Below are positions 17,019 to 25,589 of a DNA stretch of 64,000 bases, one piece after another (within the stretch, counting starts at the first letter, position 1; each line of letters starts with the position of its first letter). The DNA comes from DASXHY01 sp035552155. Lineage in GTDB: Bacteria; Verrucomicrobiota; Verrucomicrobiia; Limisphaerales; DASXHY01. The position numbers and the translations under genes are program-made. The stretch lies in NCBI GenBank assembly GCA_035552155.1, contig DASZLX010000050.1, positions 124,001 through 188,000 of the forward strand, given 5' to 3'. The notes beneath the pieces are model-generated. The model was not told the origin of the DNA. It saw only the letters and a program-made list of their open reading frames with translations, and ran no database searches.

Positions 17019-17927
17019 TTATTTGTTTTTCGTTTTCTTCCGTCCGCGCCCGCGGAAAGTCAGTTCGGCGACGCCGGATTTATCAAGCTCACCCAATCCG
17101 AGAGTAATCATTCTTTTATACTGTTGCCACGTGGCGGCCGCGAGCGGCAGTTTCAGTTTCTTTTCTTTCGCCAGCGACAACGCAATCCCGCTGTCCTTGG
17201 CGGCGTGGGCTGCACTGAAAAAGCACGAGTGTTCTCGATTCACCATATCCTCCCCGTCCGTTTGCAGCACACGGGAAGCAGCGCCGGTCTGCGAAAAAAT
17301 TTCCATGACCGTTTTGAGATCAAGTCCGAGCGCGTTGGCCAGGCCCAGGCCTTCGGCAAGCCCGGCGGTGTTAATATTCATGACCATGTTGACCAGGGCC
17401 TTGACCTGGGCGGCCGTGCCCGCCGGTCCGATGAAACGCATCAGCTTGCCGCCGTCGCTGAGGTGCGCGAGGAGGGGGCGGACCTTTTCAAAGACGTGCT
17501 TCTCGCCGGCGCACATGAGGTAAAGCGTGCCGGCGCGGGCCTGCGTGATGCTCGAGGCCATGCAGGCTTCCAAAGTCGACGCGCCTTTGCGCCGGGCCAG
17601 CTTTTCGAGGCTTTTATGTGTTGACGGAGAAATCGTGGCGCAGTTGATAAAAATTTTCCCTTTGCCGCCCTGCAACAGATTGTCCTTCCGGTCGGTGAAG
17701 ATTTTTAGCTGGGCTTTGTCATCGGTGACGACGGTGATAATGACATCCGAGGCGACGCTGACGTCAGCCAGTTTTTCCGCTGCGCGACAATTCAACTCCT
17801 TGGCGAGATCCAGGGCGGCTTTGCGGCGAACATCATACATAGCCGAAATAGCGTATCCGGCCTCTTTGAGGCGACGGGCCATGTTGGCGCCCATACGACC
17901 AACTCCGACAATTCCAATCCGCTCCAT
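17019..17927 (-). CDS. 3-hydroxyisobutyrate/6-phosphogluconate dehydrogenase-family protein
   Basis: Beta-hydroxyacid dehydrogenase, 302 residues. The N-terminal Rossmann domain begins GIVGVGRMGANMARRL. The substrate-binding signature is altered, reading INCATISPSTHKSLEKLA where the family usually has D-x-S-T. The catalytic lysine lies in GTAAQVKALVNMVMN, followed by the helical C-terminal domain with EGLGLANALGLD. The family includes tartronate semialdehyde, glyoxylate/succinic-semialdehyde and 3-hydroxyisobutyrate reductases; I cannot choose between them. The C-terminus ends in a basic tail rich in Lys and Arg. It is divergent from yceD. Confidence 0.9.
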   Translation of the reverse strand: MERIGIVGVGRMGANMARRLKEAGYAISAMYDVRRKAALDLAKELNCRAAEKLADVSVASDVIITVVTDDKAQLKIFTDRKDNLLQGGKGKIFINCATISPSTHKSLEKLARRKGASTLEACMASSITQARAGTLYLMCAGEKHVFEKVRPLLAHLSDGGKLMRFIGPAGTAAQVKALVNMVMNINTAGLAEGLGLANALGLDLKTVMEIFSQTGAASRVLQTDGEDMVNREHSCFFSAAHAAKDSGIALSLAKEKKLKLPLAAATWQQYKRMITLGLGELDKSGVAELTFRGRGRKKTKNK

Positions 17928-18094
17928 AGTTTTGTAATTGTCGTGTGTTCGAAGCGGATTGTAACGATTTTTTTGCGAACCGAGCCGGTTGCCTCACGGG
18001 AAAATATTATTCTGTGAAGGGTAACCCGCCCGTTTTATTGGCGGAACGAAGGACTAGGCCAAATAAGAAAAATGCGCTAAATTGGAGCACAGTT

Positions 18095-18583
18095 ATGCCA
18101 CTACGAGTCAATTTACGTCATTTGGAAGAGCACGAGCTCCGGTTGCAGGGCGAATTGCCTGTCGCCGAATTGGACTTGGAATTGCGGGACGACATGTGCC
18201 GCACCGAGAAGCCATTGCATTATAATATCGAGGTTCAGGAATTGGAAAATGAGCTGTTATTGCAGGGGGAATTGCGCCTGGTCCTGACCTGCGAATGCGT
18301 CCGCTGCCTGAAATCGTTCGAACATGCACTCGATTTGAAGCATTGGACCCGGCTTTTGCCGCTGGACGGCGAGGAAAAGACGCCTGTAGACAACGATTGC
18401 GTGGACTTGACGCCTTACCTGCGTGAAGATATTCTGCTTGAGTTTCCGCAACATCCGTTGTGCGAGACGGATTGTCGCGGCTTGCCGGCAAAACAGACGG
18501 GCAAGGCGAAAAAGGCCACCAAACCCGGTGATTCCAGTGAGGAACCATCCGCATGGGCCGAACTGAATAAACTGAAGTTTTGA
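18095..18583 (+). CDS. YceD/DUF177-family protein
   Basis: A 162-residue member of the YceD family, which lies upstream of rpmF in most bacteria and is linked to 23S rRNA or large-subunit maturation. Visible motifs are LVLTCECVRCLKSFEHAL (the C-x-R-C pattern) and the acidic stretch CVDLTPYLREDILLEFPQHPLC, followed by C-x-G. The frame is open from 17945, but ATG 18095 begins MPLRVNLRHLEEHE, the natural family N-terminus. The last 35 residues are charged and of low complexity before the terminal WAELNKLKF. It precedes rpmF by 23 bp. Confidence 0.88.
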   Translation: MPLRVNLRHLEEHELRLQGELPVAELDLELRDDMCRTEKPLHYNIEVQELENELLLQGELRLVLTCECVRCLKSFEHALDLKHWTRLLPLDGEEKTPVDNDCVDLTPYLREDILLEFPQHPLCETDCRGLPAKQTGKAKKATKPGDSSEEPSAWAELNKLKF

Positions 18584-18606
18584 ACTGAAATTGAATTAAT
18601 TGATTT

Positions 18607-18795
18607 ATGGGCGTTCCCAAAAGAAAACCATCGAAGAGCCGTCAACGCATGCGCCGCGCTTATAATAGCGTGATGAAATTGCCGCAACTGAGCACCTGTC
18701 CGCAATGCGCGGCTCCGTATGTTCCCCATCGGGTTTGCCCCGCTTGCGGTTTTTATAAGGGGCGCCAGGTGATTACGGTCACAGCAGGAGCCTGA
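18607..18795 (+). CDS. rpmF: Ribosomal protein bL32
   Basis: Large-subunit protein of 62 residues. It starts MGVPKRKPSKSRQRMRRA and carries the zinc-binding set CPQC...CPAC (about residues 30-46), so it is the zinc-containing C+ form. It sits in the conserved order yceD-rpmF-plsX-fabH. A possible attenuator hairpin lies between it and plsX. Confidence 0.97.
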   Translation: MGVPKRKPSKSRQRMRRAYNSVMKLPQLSTCPQCAAPYVPHRVCPACGFYKGRQVITVTAGA

Positions 18796-18810
18796 TCGTT
18801 TTTGTCAAGG

Positions 18811-18839
18811 ACGCGCGGAACCGTTTCCCGCGTTCTTTT
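18811..18839 (+). terminator. Possible attenuator/terminator between rpmF and plsX
   Basis: Stem ACGCGCGGAA-CCGT-TTCCCGCGT has nine pairs with one bulged base and is followed by TTCTTTTC, six bases before the plsX start. It is a plausible weak Rho-independent terminator that would lower plsX-fabH relative to rpmF. Confidence 0.4.
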
Positions 18840-18844
18840 CATTT

Positions 18845-19888
18845 ATGCGAATTGCAGTGGATGTCATGGGTGGCGACCACGGTTGTGAGGTCGTCATCGA
18901 GGGCGTCAAACAAGCACTCGAAGCAGACAAGTCCGTCGCCACGCTTTACCTCGTCGGCAATGAGGCTGAAATCAATTCCGCGCGCGAGCGCGTTCAACTG
19001 CGCGACAGCCGCGTCCAAGTTTTTCATGCCAGCGAAGTGCTGACCATGGAAGATAATCCGCTCGAGGGCATTCGCCGGAAAAAGGATTCCTCCATGGTCC
19101 GCGCCATCGAACTGGTGCGCGAGGGCAAGGCGGACGCCGTCATCTCCCGCGGCAACACCGGCGCTCTGGTGGCCGGCTCCATGAAGCTGCGCCGTCTCGA
19201 AGGCGTCAAACGCCCGGCCATCGCCGCGCGGATGCCTTCCCGTTCCCAGGATTTTGTCCTGCTGGATGCCGGCGCGAATGACGTTTGCGAACCACTGCAT
19301 CTCGCGCAATTCGCCGTCATGGGAAACATTTACGCCCGCGAACTGCTCGGCATCGCCCGGCCGCGCGTCGGCATTTTGAGCAACGGTTCCGAGGAGACCA
19401 AGGGCACCGCTCTGACTCGCGAGGCCGCGAAACTTTGCCGGCAACTCGATTTGAATTTCATTGGCTATGTCGAGGGATTTGATTTGTTCAATGACGCGGT
19501 GGATGTGGTCGTGACGGATGGGTTCACCGGCAACGTGGTTCTCAAGACGGCTGAAAGTCTGGGTTATGCCATCGGCGGCATTCTCAAGGCGGAATTGAAA
19601 GCGACGCCCATTCGAAAACTTGGCGCTCTCCTTGCCAAAGGCGGCTTGATGAAAATGAAGGACCGCATGGACCCCGAAGTCTACGGCGGGGCGGTGCTGC
19701 TCGGATTGAACGGCACCGTCATCAAGGCCCATGGGTCATCGCGCGAACGTTCCGTCGCCAACGCCATTCGCGTGGCTGCGGAAGAGATCAGTCACGGCGT
19801 CAACCAGATCATTTCCCAACAAATCGCACAAGCGAACGAACGGCTGGCAGCTCCTGAAACGTCCGTTTCACCGACCGTCACCGCATGA
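18845..19888 (+). CDS. plsX: Phosphate acyltransferase PlsX
   Basis: Makes acyl-phosphate from acyl-ACP for phospholipid synthesis; peripheral membrane enzyme, 347 residues. It starts MRIAVDVMGGDHG and keeps SRGNTGALVAGSM, LLDAGAN, GILSNGSEETKG and DVVVTDGFTGNV, all typical. The last about 25 residues are extra. Its stop overlaps the fabH start by 4 bp, so the two are translationally coupled. Confidence 0.97.
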   Translation: MRIAVDVMGGDHGCEVVIEGVKQALEADKSVATLYLVGNEAEINSARERVQLRDSRVQVFHASEVLTMEDNPLEGIRRKKDSSMVRAIELVREGKADAVISRGNTGALVAGSMKLRRLEGVKRPAIAARMPSRSQDFVLLDAGANDVCEPLHLAQFAVMGNIYARELLGIARPRVGILSNGSEETKGTALTREAAKLCRQLDLNFIGYVEGFDLFNDAVDVVVTDGFTGNVVLKTAESLGYAIGGILKAELKATPIRKLGALLAKGGLMKMKDRMDPEVYGGAVLLGLNGTVIKAHGSSRERSVANAIRVAAEEISHGVNQIISQQIAQANERLAAPETSVSPTVTA

Positions 19889-20925
19889 GCCCACAATCTT
19901 CCCACAAAAAATTCAAAAACCCGCGGGCCAAGTACAATTTTCAAGGGCGCACCTGCTCCATCAGCGGCGTCGGCGCTTATGTTCCCGCCAAAATCCTTAC
20001 CAACGCCGACCTTGAAAAAATGGTCGACACTTCTGACGATTGGATCACCACTCGCACCGGCATCAAGGAACGCCATATTGCCGCCGAGAACGAATACACC
20101 TCCGACCTCGGCGCGGAAGCCGCGCGGCGGGCCATGAAAATGGCGGGCATCACCGCCGAGCAAATCGATTTGATCATCGTGGCCACCATCACGCCCGACA
20201 TGCCGTTTCCGTCCACGGCGTGTCTCGTGCAGCATAAGCTGGGCGCCAACCGCGCCGCCGCGTTCGATTTGGAAGCCGCCTGTTCTGGGTTCATTTACGC
20301 GCTGGAAATTGGCCAGCAATTCATCATGTCGCGCACCTACGAAACGGTGCTCGTGATTGGCGCCGAAAAACTTTCTGCCATCACCGATTGGACCGACCGC
20401 AACACCTGCGTGCTTTTCGGCGACGGCGCGGGCGCGGCCATTTTGCAAAACCGCCAGGGATCGCACGGCCTGCTTACCGCGGTCATGGGTGCGGATGGTT
20501 CCAAGGCGAAACTGCTCTTTATGCCCGGTGGCGGCAGCCGTTGTCCGGCCACGGTAGACTCGCTCAATGCGCGCCAGCATTACCTGCGCATGGAAGGCAA
20601 GGAAACCTTCAAGAACGCCGTGCAGGCCATGCAAACTGCCGCCGAGGAAGCCTTGCGCCGCTGCGAGATCACCGTCTCGCAAATCAAATGCATCATCCCG
20701 CACCAGGCAAACCGCCGAATCATCGATGCCGTCGGCGAGCGCCTGGGCGCCAAACCAGAACAGCTTTTCGTAAACGTAAACAAGTACGGCAACACCTCCG
20801 CGGCATCAGTTGGCATCGCGCTGGATGAAGCTGTCTCTACCGGCTGTGTGCAGCGCGGCGATTTAATTTTACTTGTCGTGTTTGGCGCAGGATTGACCTG
20901 GGGCGCCGCGGTGATCGAATGGTGA
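19885..20925 (+). CDS. fabH: Beta-ketoacyl-ACP synthase III
   Basis: Starts fatty-acid synthesis by condensing acetyl-CoA with malonyl-ACP. It is 346 residues, with an N-terminal extension of about 25 residues relative to common FabH. The catalytic triad is visible: Cys in LEAACSGFIYAL, His in IIPHQANRRI and Asn in VNKYGNTSAASVG. The motif DDWITTRTGIKERHI is also characteristic. The fabD, fabG and acpP genes that often follow are absent; a PilZ-like gene comes next. Confidence 0.97.
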   Translation: MSPQSSHKKFKNPRAKYNFQGRTCSISGVGAYVPAKILTNADLEKMVDTSDDWITTRTGIKERHIAAENEYTSDLGAEAARRAMKMAGITAEQIDLIIVATITPDMPFPSTACLVQHKLGANRAAAFDLEAACSGFIYALEIGQQFIMSRTYETVLVIGAEKLSAITDWTDRNTCVLFGDGAGAAILQNRQGSHGLLTAVMGADGSKAKLLFMPGGGSRCPATVDSLNARQHYLRMEGKETFKNAVQAMQTAAEEALRRCEITVSQIKCIIPHQANRRIIDAVGERLGAKPEQLFVNVNKYGNTSAASVGIALDEAVSTGCVQRGDLILLVVFGAGLTWGAAVIEW

Positions 20926-20992
20926 TCCGCGAAGGTCGTACGCGACAAAAGACTCTCTCCGTAAAACCCCGTAAGGCCTGATAAAAGCCTAT

Positions 20993-21020
20993 TTGACCGT
21001 GGGCGATTGTGTGGTAATTT
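20993..21020 (+). promoter_or_regulatory. Candidate sigma-70 promoter for the PilZ-like gene
   Basis: TTGACC at 20993-20998 and TAATTT at 21015-21020 are separated by 16 bp and end 12 bp before the ATG at 21033. Seen by eye only; the leader would be very short. Confidence 0.35.
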
Positions 21021-21032
21021 CAGCCAGCGTGT

Positions 21033-21359
21033 ATGAGTGCGAGAAAAATTGAATCCAGTTCCTTCCAACAACAAGTCACGGTCGAAGCGCGGCAGGCACG
21101 CCTCACCCTCTCACCCGGCTCCGTCATCATTCACAAAAACGGCATTGAATTCCGTAATGCCACTGCCTTTTCCCCCTGGACGGAAATGACACTGACCTTG
21201 CAGTCGCCCGGAGGAGGTGGCCGAGTGAATTGCAACGGCGTTGTTATTTCCTGCACGGGTAGCAAGCACGCCGGTTATCACGTCTCGATGGTTTTCACCA
21301 GCCTGACCAAACAGGCCCAGGCCCGGTTGAGCACGATGGCGCAGGAAAGCATCGGCTAG
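21033..21359 (+). CDS. PilZ-like domain protein
   Basis: A 108-residue protein whose middle and C-terminal parts follow the PilZ beta-barrel pattern: a Ser/Phe turn near residue 47, a TEMTLTLQSPGG strand pair, a CNGVVISCTG strand and YHVSMVFTSLTKQAQARL at the end. The RxxxR and D/NxSxxG residues that bind cyclic-di-GMP are not clearly present, so nucleotide binding is doubtful. It lies 207 bp upstream of a pilT-like gene on the same strand, which supports a link to pilus or twitching regulation. Confidence 0.6.
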   Translation: MSARKIESSSFQQQVTVEARQARLTLSPGSVIIHKNGIEFRNATAFSPWTEMTLTLQSPGGGGRVNCNGVVISCTGSKHAGYHVSMVFTSLTKQAQARLSTMAQESIG

Positions 21360-21565
21360 TCCTACTCGCTCAGCCTCAATCAGTTCTCTATTCCTGGATC
21401 GGTTTTGCGTTCGCTCCTGCGATCGCGTATTTGCGTAACTACGTTTCAAGCTTCGTGAGATAATCAACGTAATGCGCAAAATATAACATGGAATTAGCAA
21501 CGAAAAGATCAGACGTACTCACTTTTCCTATTTGGCATCATCGCTCTCTTTGTTAATTTGCTCTT

Positions 21566-22657
21566 ATGGAATTATTTCACCGCATCCTGAAGACTGCAGT
21601 AGATGGCGGCGCTTCGGATATTCATATCAAAATCGGCACGGCCGTGGTTTTTCGCATCAACCGCCAGCTTGTGGCCATTGAATGCCCCTATCCCACGAAA
21701 GAATGGACCGACAAAGTCGTCCAGACAATCACGCCATCCCATCTCAAGGCGAAGCTTGAGCAGGAACGCGAGGTTGATTTTTCCTATTTTGAGCCGGGCA
21801 TTGGCCGTTTCCGCACGAATCTGTTTCAACAGCGCGGCCAATGGTGTCTCGCCATGCGCTACGTGCGCACGCAAGTGCCCAGTTTCGAGGAACTCGGTCT
21901 GCTGCCTCAAATAAAAAAACTGGCTGAATCGCCCCGCGGCATCATGCTCGTGGCCGGGTCCACCGGCAGCGGCAAATCCACCACGCTCGCCGCGATGATG
22001 GAACACATCAATGCCAATTTCAAAAAACACATCATCACGCTGGAGGATCCGATTGAGTTTGTCTTCGAGGACAACCAGTCGGTCGTCGAACAACGCGAGG
22101 TCGGTCTCGATACGCTGTCGTTTCATCACGCGTTGAAAAACGTCCTTCGCCAGGATCCCGACATCATCATGATCGGCGAAATGCGCGACTCCGTCAGCTT
22201 CACCGCTTCGATGAGCGCTGCGGACACGGGCCATCTCGTGTTGTCCACGCTGCACACCACGAACGCCGCGCTCTCGGTCACGCGCATCCTGGATTTTTTC
22301 CGCGCCGACGAGCGCGAACAGGTGCGCCGGCAACTCGCCGGGTGTCTCCAAGGCGTCGTCTGTCAACGCATGGTCACGTCCGTCACTGGCGGTGTGACGC
22401 CGGCGTTGGAAATCCTGATCAACACGCCCACCGTCCGAAAGCTGATTGAAGAAAATCGGCTCGATAAATTGGGCGCAGCCATCGAAACCGGCATGGATGA
22501 CGGTATGCAGTCCTTCAATCAATCCCTTTTCCAACTCGTGAAAGACGGCAAGGTTACGCAGAAGGAAGCATTGGCTAAAGCCAGCAATCCGCAGGCGCTG
22601 GAAATGAACTTCAAAGGAATCTTCCTCGACGAAGGAAAGAGAATTTTGGGGAGTTGA
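21566..22657 (+). CDS. pilT: PilT-like twitching-motility ATPase
   Basis: Hexameric ATPase that retracts type IV pili, 363 residues. The N-terminal PAS-like domain contains GASDIHIKIGTAVVFRIN. The ATPase core has Walker A GSTGSGKSTT (about residues 132-141), Asp box ITLEDPIEFVF, Walker B DPDIIMIGEMRD and His box GHLVLSTLHTTNA. The C-terminal region has the PilT-type LEILINTPTVRKLI. The PilT retraction motif AIRNLIRE is not obvious, so a PilU or other paralogue is possible. No pilin or pilB gene is in the window. Confidence 0.9.
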   Translation: MELFHRILKTAVDGGASDIHIKIGTAVVFRINRQLVAIECPYPTKEWTDKVVQTITPSHLKAKLEQEREVDFSYFEPGIGRFRTNLFQQRGQWCLAMRYVRTQVPSFEELGLLPQIKKLAESPRGIMLVAGSTGSGKSTTLAAMMEHINANFKKHIITLEDPIEFVFEDNQSVVEQREVGLDTLSFHHALKNVLRQDPDIIMIGEMRDSVSFTASMSAADTGHLVLSTLHTTNAALSVTRILDFFRADEREQVRRQLAGCLQGVVCQRMVTSVTGGVTPALEILINTPTVRKLIEENRLDKLGAAIETGMDDGMQSFNQSLFQLVKDGKVTQKEALAKASNPQALEMNFKGIFLDEGKRILGS

Positions 22658-22695
22658 GCGGGCTGTTAAAATCGCCAGTGACGGCGCTTGTTCCT

Positions 22696-22718
22696 GGGAG
22701 CGCCGGCGTCCCGCCGGC
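22696..22718. repeat. Palindromic repeat, copy B
   Basis: Identical to the 23-bp unit at 4323-4345, again an intergenic hairpin with a 7-bp stem and TCC loop. It lies between the convergent pilT-like and PurD-like genes, where it may help to terminate transcription. Confidence 0.8.
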
Positions 22719-22738
22719 TGCTGGGTTTGCGAATTTTT

Positions 22739-24019
22739 CTAAAGCGTCCCCGGCGGCCAAAGACTCTCACCCACATCGGTGCGAAAGTAACTGCTCAAAA
22801 CGCGCATCTTCCGAATGTTCGCGTAAGCTGTAGCGATCGCTTCCTTCAATGTCGGGGCCAGCGCAATCACATCGGCAATCCGTTGCCCGGTCGACATAAG
22901 CTTCCCGTCCTCGTTGCGGGTGACTTCGTTCCACCAGACATCGCAATCAAATTTTCCGCTTACATCCACGGGAAACTGCGGCCCGCGGACCTGGTTGAAC
23001 GGATAGCCGTAACCGGCCAGCGTCAATGAACATCCGAAGTTAAGCTTCTTGTTGAATTGCGGCTCCAGCTTTTGGTTTCGGGTGGTTCGCAAGACCGTCT
23101 CCACGGGGTTGTTCAGCATTCGCAAAATCATGGGCCCCGAGGTGACTCCGATGCGAATGTTGTATTCGATCACGTGCCACTTGCCGCCGCGCTTGATGGC
23201 GGTCACCTGGATTGGCCCGTTGTATTTCACTTTCCGAAACCACGGCAGTAGCGGACGCAACAGTTCGCGCGCCAATCCATATTTATCATTTGGATCTTTT
23301 TCCACCAGCCCGCCCAAGGGCGCGCCCGCCACGACGCCCAAATTGCCGTTGAACGCGTATTTGTATTCCTGGTTCGTGACGAGTGAATAAATTTCTCCAC
23401 CGCTCAGCAGCGCGATGTGCCCGGCCTCTGCGCGTCCGAGATACTCCTGGAGAAAAACGCCCTCGGCATAATTCACCTGCCGCAGCCACGCGCGTGTGTC
23501 TTCCACCGTCTCGCAAAGAATCGTATGAATCGGGCTGGTCGGTGAGCATAGGGGATTCTTGAGCACAAACGGCTGGGGGTGCTGTTGCAAAATCTTTTCC
23601 GCCTCCAGCCGATTCGAAGCCACATATGCCTGCGGAAACGGCACTTTGAAATCTGCGCAAAGCTTCCGCGCAAAATCGCGCTCGCGTTCGATCCGCATGG
23701 CGTCGCCGGTAGGACTGAAAATCGGCGTCTTCGATTCCAGCAATTCCTCCGCCCACGGCGCCTGAGCCCAATCAATCGATTGCGGCACCACAAAATCGAT
23801 TTTGTTTTTCTTTATCAATGGCATGGGGCTGGCAAATGCCTCACGCGAAAACGTCGGTCCGACCAGCGACGGCGGGAAATGCCCGTAATTGCGGGTCAAA
23901 TAGGTCGAGACTGTCGCGCCTGCATCGGCCAGCGCCTTCCCGATGCTGTGGGCAAACGAACCGACGCCGAGCACCATGACTGAGGTCTTTTCCTGATGAA
24001 CTTGCGATTTGCGCGCCAT
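22739..24019 (-). CDS. PurD-like ATP-grasp protein
   Basis: A 426-residue relative of phosphoribosylamine-glycine ligase. Order: an N-terminal domain (1-110) where the PurD motif GSGGREHA is replaced by GVGSFAHSIG; the segment PIFSPTGDAMRIERERDFARKL, comparable to the PurD GP..aaaqlEgSK region; the ATP-grasp core with FVLKNPLCSP, VFLQEYLGRAEAG and the metal-binding EYNIRIGVTSGP (PurD has E-N-R-GDPE); and the C-terminal PurD domain ending AYANIRKMRVLSSYFRTDVG. The changes at glycine- and metal-binding positions suggest a paralogue with an altered substrate, not the housekeeping enzyme. No purine gene is nearby. Confidence 0.75.
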   Translation of the reverse strand: MARKSQVHQEKTSVMVLGVGSFAHSIGKALADAGATVSTYLTRNYGHFPPSLVGPTFSREAFASPMPLIKKNKIDFVVPQSIDWAQAPWAEELLESKTPIFSPTGDAMRIERERDFARKLCADFKVPFPQAYVASNRLEAEKILQQHPQPFVLKNPLCSPTSPIHTILCETVEDTRAWLRQVNYAEGVFLQEYLGRAEAGHIALLSGGEIYSLVTNQEYKYAFNGNLGVVAGAPLGGLVEKDPNDKYGLARELLRPLLPWFRKVKYNGPIQVTAIKRGGKWHVIEYNIRIGVTSGPMILRMLNNPVETVLRTTRNQKLEPQFNKKLNFGCSLTLAGYGYPFNQVRGPQFPVDVSGKFDCDVWWNEVTRNEDGKLMSTGQRIADVIALAPTLKEAIATAYANIRKMRVLSSYFRTDVGESLWPPGTL

Positions 24020-24157
24020 GCGATTGGCAGTGTTCCCGAATCGCCAGTCGAACGCAATTCCAACTGAGAGTCTTCAACGTCGGCTGCGACCAGTTGTGCT
24101 CCATCGTCATTCTCCGCCACGCCTCGACTTTATTGCGTGCTTTGCTACCTTTGAGCC

Positions 24158-25354
24158 GTGAGTTTTGTTTCTGAATTAAATTCTTTGCCGCTGGATGCGC
24201 TGGTAAAACGCTCGCAAACCACCAGCAGCGCCGCCGCCGGCGAAGCGATAGGCCGAAGCCAAATGTCGCTCACGGATTTTGCCGCTCTCATTTCGCCCGC
24301 CGCCGGCAATTTTTTGGAGCCGATGGCTCGTCGCGCGCGCGCCGCGACCCAGCAACGCTTCGGCAAAGTCATTCGTCTTTTCGCGCCGCTCTATCTCTCG
24401 AATGAATGCATTAACAACTGCAAATATTGCGGCTTCTCGCGCGATAATCCCATCCTGCGCGTGACGCTCTCAGTGGAGGAAATGCTCCGCGAGGCAAGAG
24501 CCCTCCACGAGCAGGGATTTCGCAATATCCTTTTGGTTGCCGGCGAACATCCGAAATTTGTTTCCGGAAATTATCTCAGGGATTGCACCGCCGCGCTGCG
24601 CCACGAATGGCCCGGCATTTCGCTCGAAGTTGGGCCGATGGAAACCGAAGACTATCGCCCCATCGTGCAAGCCGGCGCCGAGGGATTGGTGGTCTATCAG
24701 GAAACGTACGACCGTGCCATTTACGACGACATGCACACGGCCGGTCCAAAGAAAAATTTCGATTGGCGTGTGGAAACCGCCGAACGCGCCTACGCTGCCG
24801 GTTTTCGTCGGCTTGGAATTGGCGCGCTCTATGGCCTGGCCGATTGGCGTTACGAAGCTCTATGCGTAGCGGCACACGCGGATTATTTATTGCGCAATTG
24901 TTGGAAAGCCTCGGTCACCATTTCCCTGCCGCGCTTGCGCCCCTGCGCCGGTGAATTCCAGCCGCTCACGCACATGACGGATCGCGACCTCGCTCAACTC
25001 ATTTGCGCTTTTCGCCTGATGTTTCCCGACGTCGGCCTCGTGCTTTCAACTCGCGAGCAGGCGAAACTGCGCGACGGCCTGATACCGCTCGGCATTACCT
25101 TGATGAGCGCCGGCAGCCACACAGAGCCGGGTGGCTACACCGGCGCAGGCAAGGAGCACATTCACCACACCGAACGCGGCCACATCGTCGAAGTCGGCGC
25201 CAGCGAATGGGCGGCGACCAATGGGCATGCTACCAACGCCACTGGACAATTTGAAATCGCCGACGAACGCTCCCCCCGTGAAGTGGCGGATTTAATTCGC
25301 AAGCTCGGCTATGAACCGGTGTGGAAAGATTGGGATGCGGCGTTGACGGCGTGA
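24158..25354 (+). CDS. thiH: 2-iminoacetate synthase ThiH
   Basis: Radical-SAM enzyme that cleaves tyrosine to supply dehydroglycine for the thiazole ring of thiamine. It has 398 residues and a GTG start. The iron-sulfur motif CINNCKYC sits in LYLSNECINNCKYCGFSR (about residues 75-92), followed by ILLVAGEHPKFV and YQETYD, both typical of ThiH/ThiGH-like enzymes. The sulfur carrier gene thiS lies 840 bp downstream, separated by a nucleotidyltransferase/antitoxin-like pair. No thiG, thiF or thiE is in the window, and no TPP riboswitch was recognised upstream. Confidence 0.93.
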   Translation: MSFVSELNSLPLDALVKRSQTTSSAAAGEAIGRSQMSLTDFAALISPAAGNFLEPMARRARAATQQRFGKVIRLFAPLYLSNECINNCKYCGFSRDNPILRVTLSVEEMLREARALHEQGFRNILLVAGEHPKFVSGNYLRDCTAALRHEWPGISLEVGPMETEDYRPIVQAGAEGLVVYQETYDRAIYDDMHTAGPKKNFDWRVETAERAYAAGFRRLGIGALYGLADWRYEALCVAAHADYLLRNCWKASVTISLPRLRPCAGEFQPLTHMTDRDLAQLICAFRLMFPDVGLVLSTREQAKLRDGLIPLGITLMSAGSHTEPGGYTGAGKEHIHHTERGHIVEVGASEWAATNGHATNATGQFEIADERSPREVADLIRKLGYEPVWKDWDAALTA

Positions 25355-25385
25355 CAAAGGGTGAAGAAAGGGCTATTGATTCTTT

Positions 25386-25589
25386 ATGACTCCACAAGCT
25401 GCATTGGATTTTCAAATCAAACGATATCGTGAAATGAGTGGTGAGGAGCGGTTGGCGATTGCGCTGGATTTGCATGAGTTCTCTTGCGACATCGCCCGTG
25501 AGGGCATTCGTGCGCAGCATCCGAATATCGGGGAAAGGGAAGTAGAGCGCCTGCTGCGTTGCCGTCTCGAACTCGTGAGGGGTTCTTGA
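25386..25589 (+). CDS. Small antitoxin-like protein of the Rv0078B type
   Basis: A 67-residue helical charged protein. Its pattern (QIKRYREMSGEERLAIALDL, then REGIRAQHPNIGEREVERLL) matches, from memory, a widespread small family annotated as Rv0078B-related antitoxin, usually encoded just before a nucleotidyltransferase. Its stop overlaps the downstream TTG start by 4 bp, as in many toxin-antitoxin pairs. It lies 31 bp after thiH, inside the thiamine locus. Confidence 0.7.
   Translation: MTPQAALDFQIKRYREMSGEERLAIALDLHEFSCDIAREGIRAQHPNIGEREVERLLRCRLELVRGS

Noticed and set aside
24020..24157. Possible TPP riboswitch upstream of thiH
   Set aside because: Only a single CTGAGA-like string is present; the second conserved thi-box element and the three-way stem arrangement were not found.
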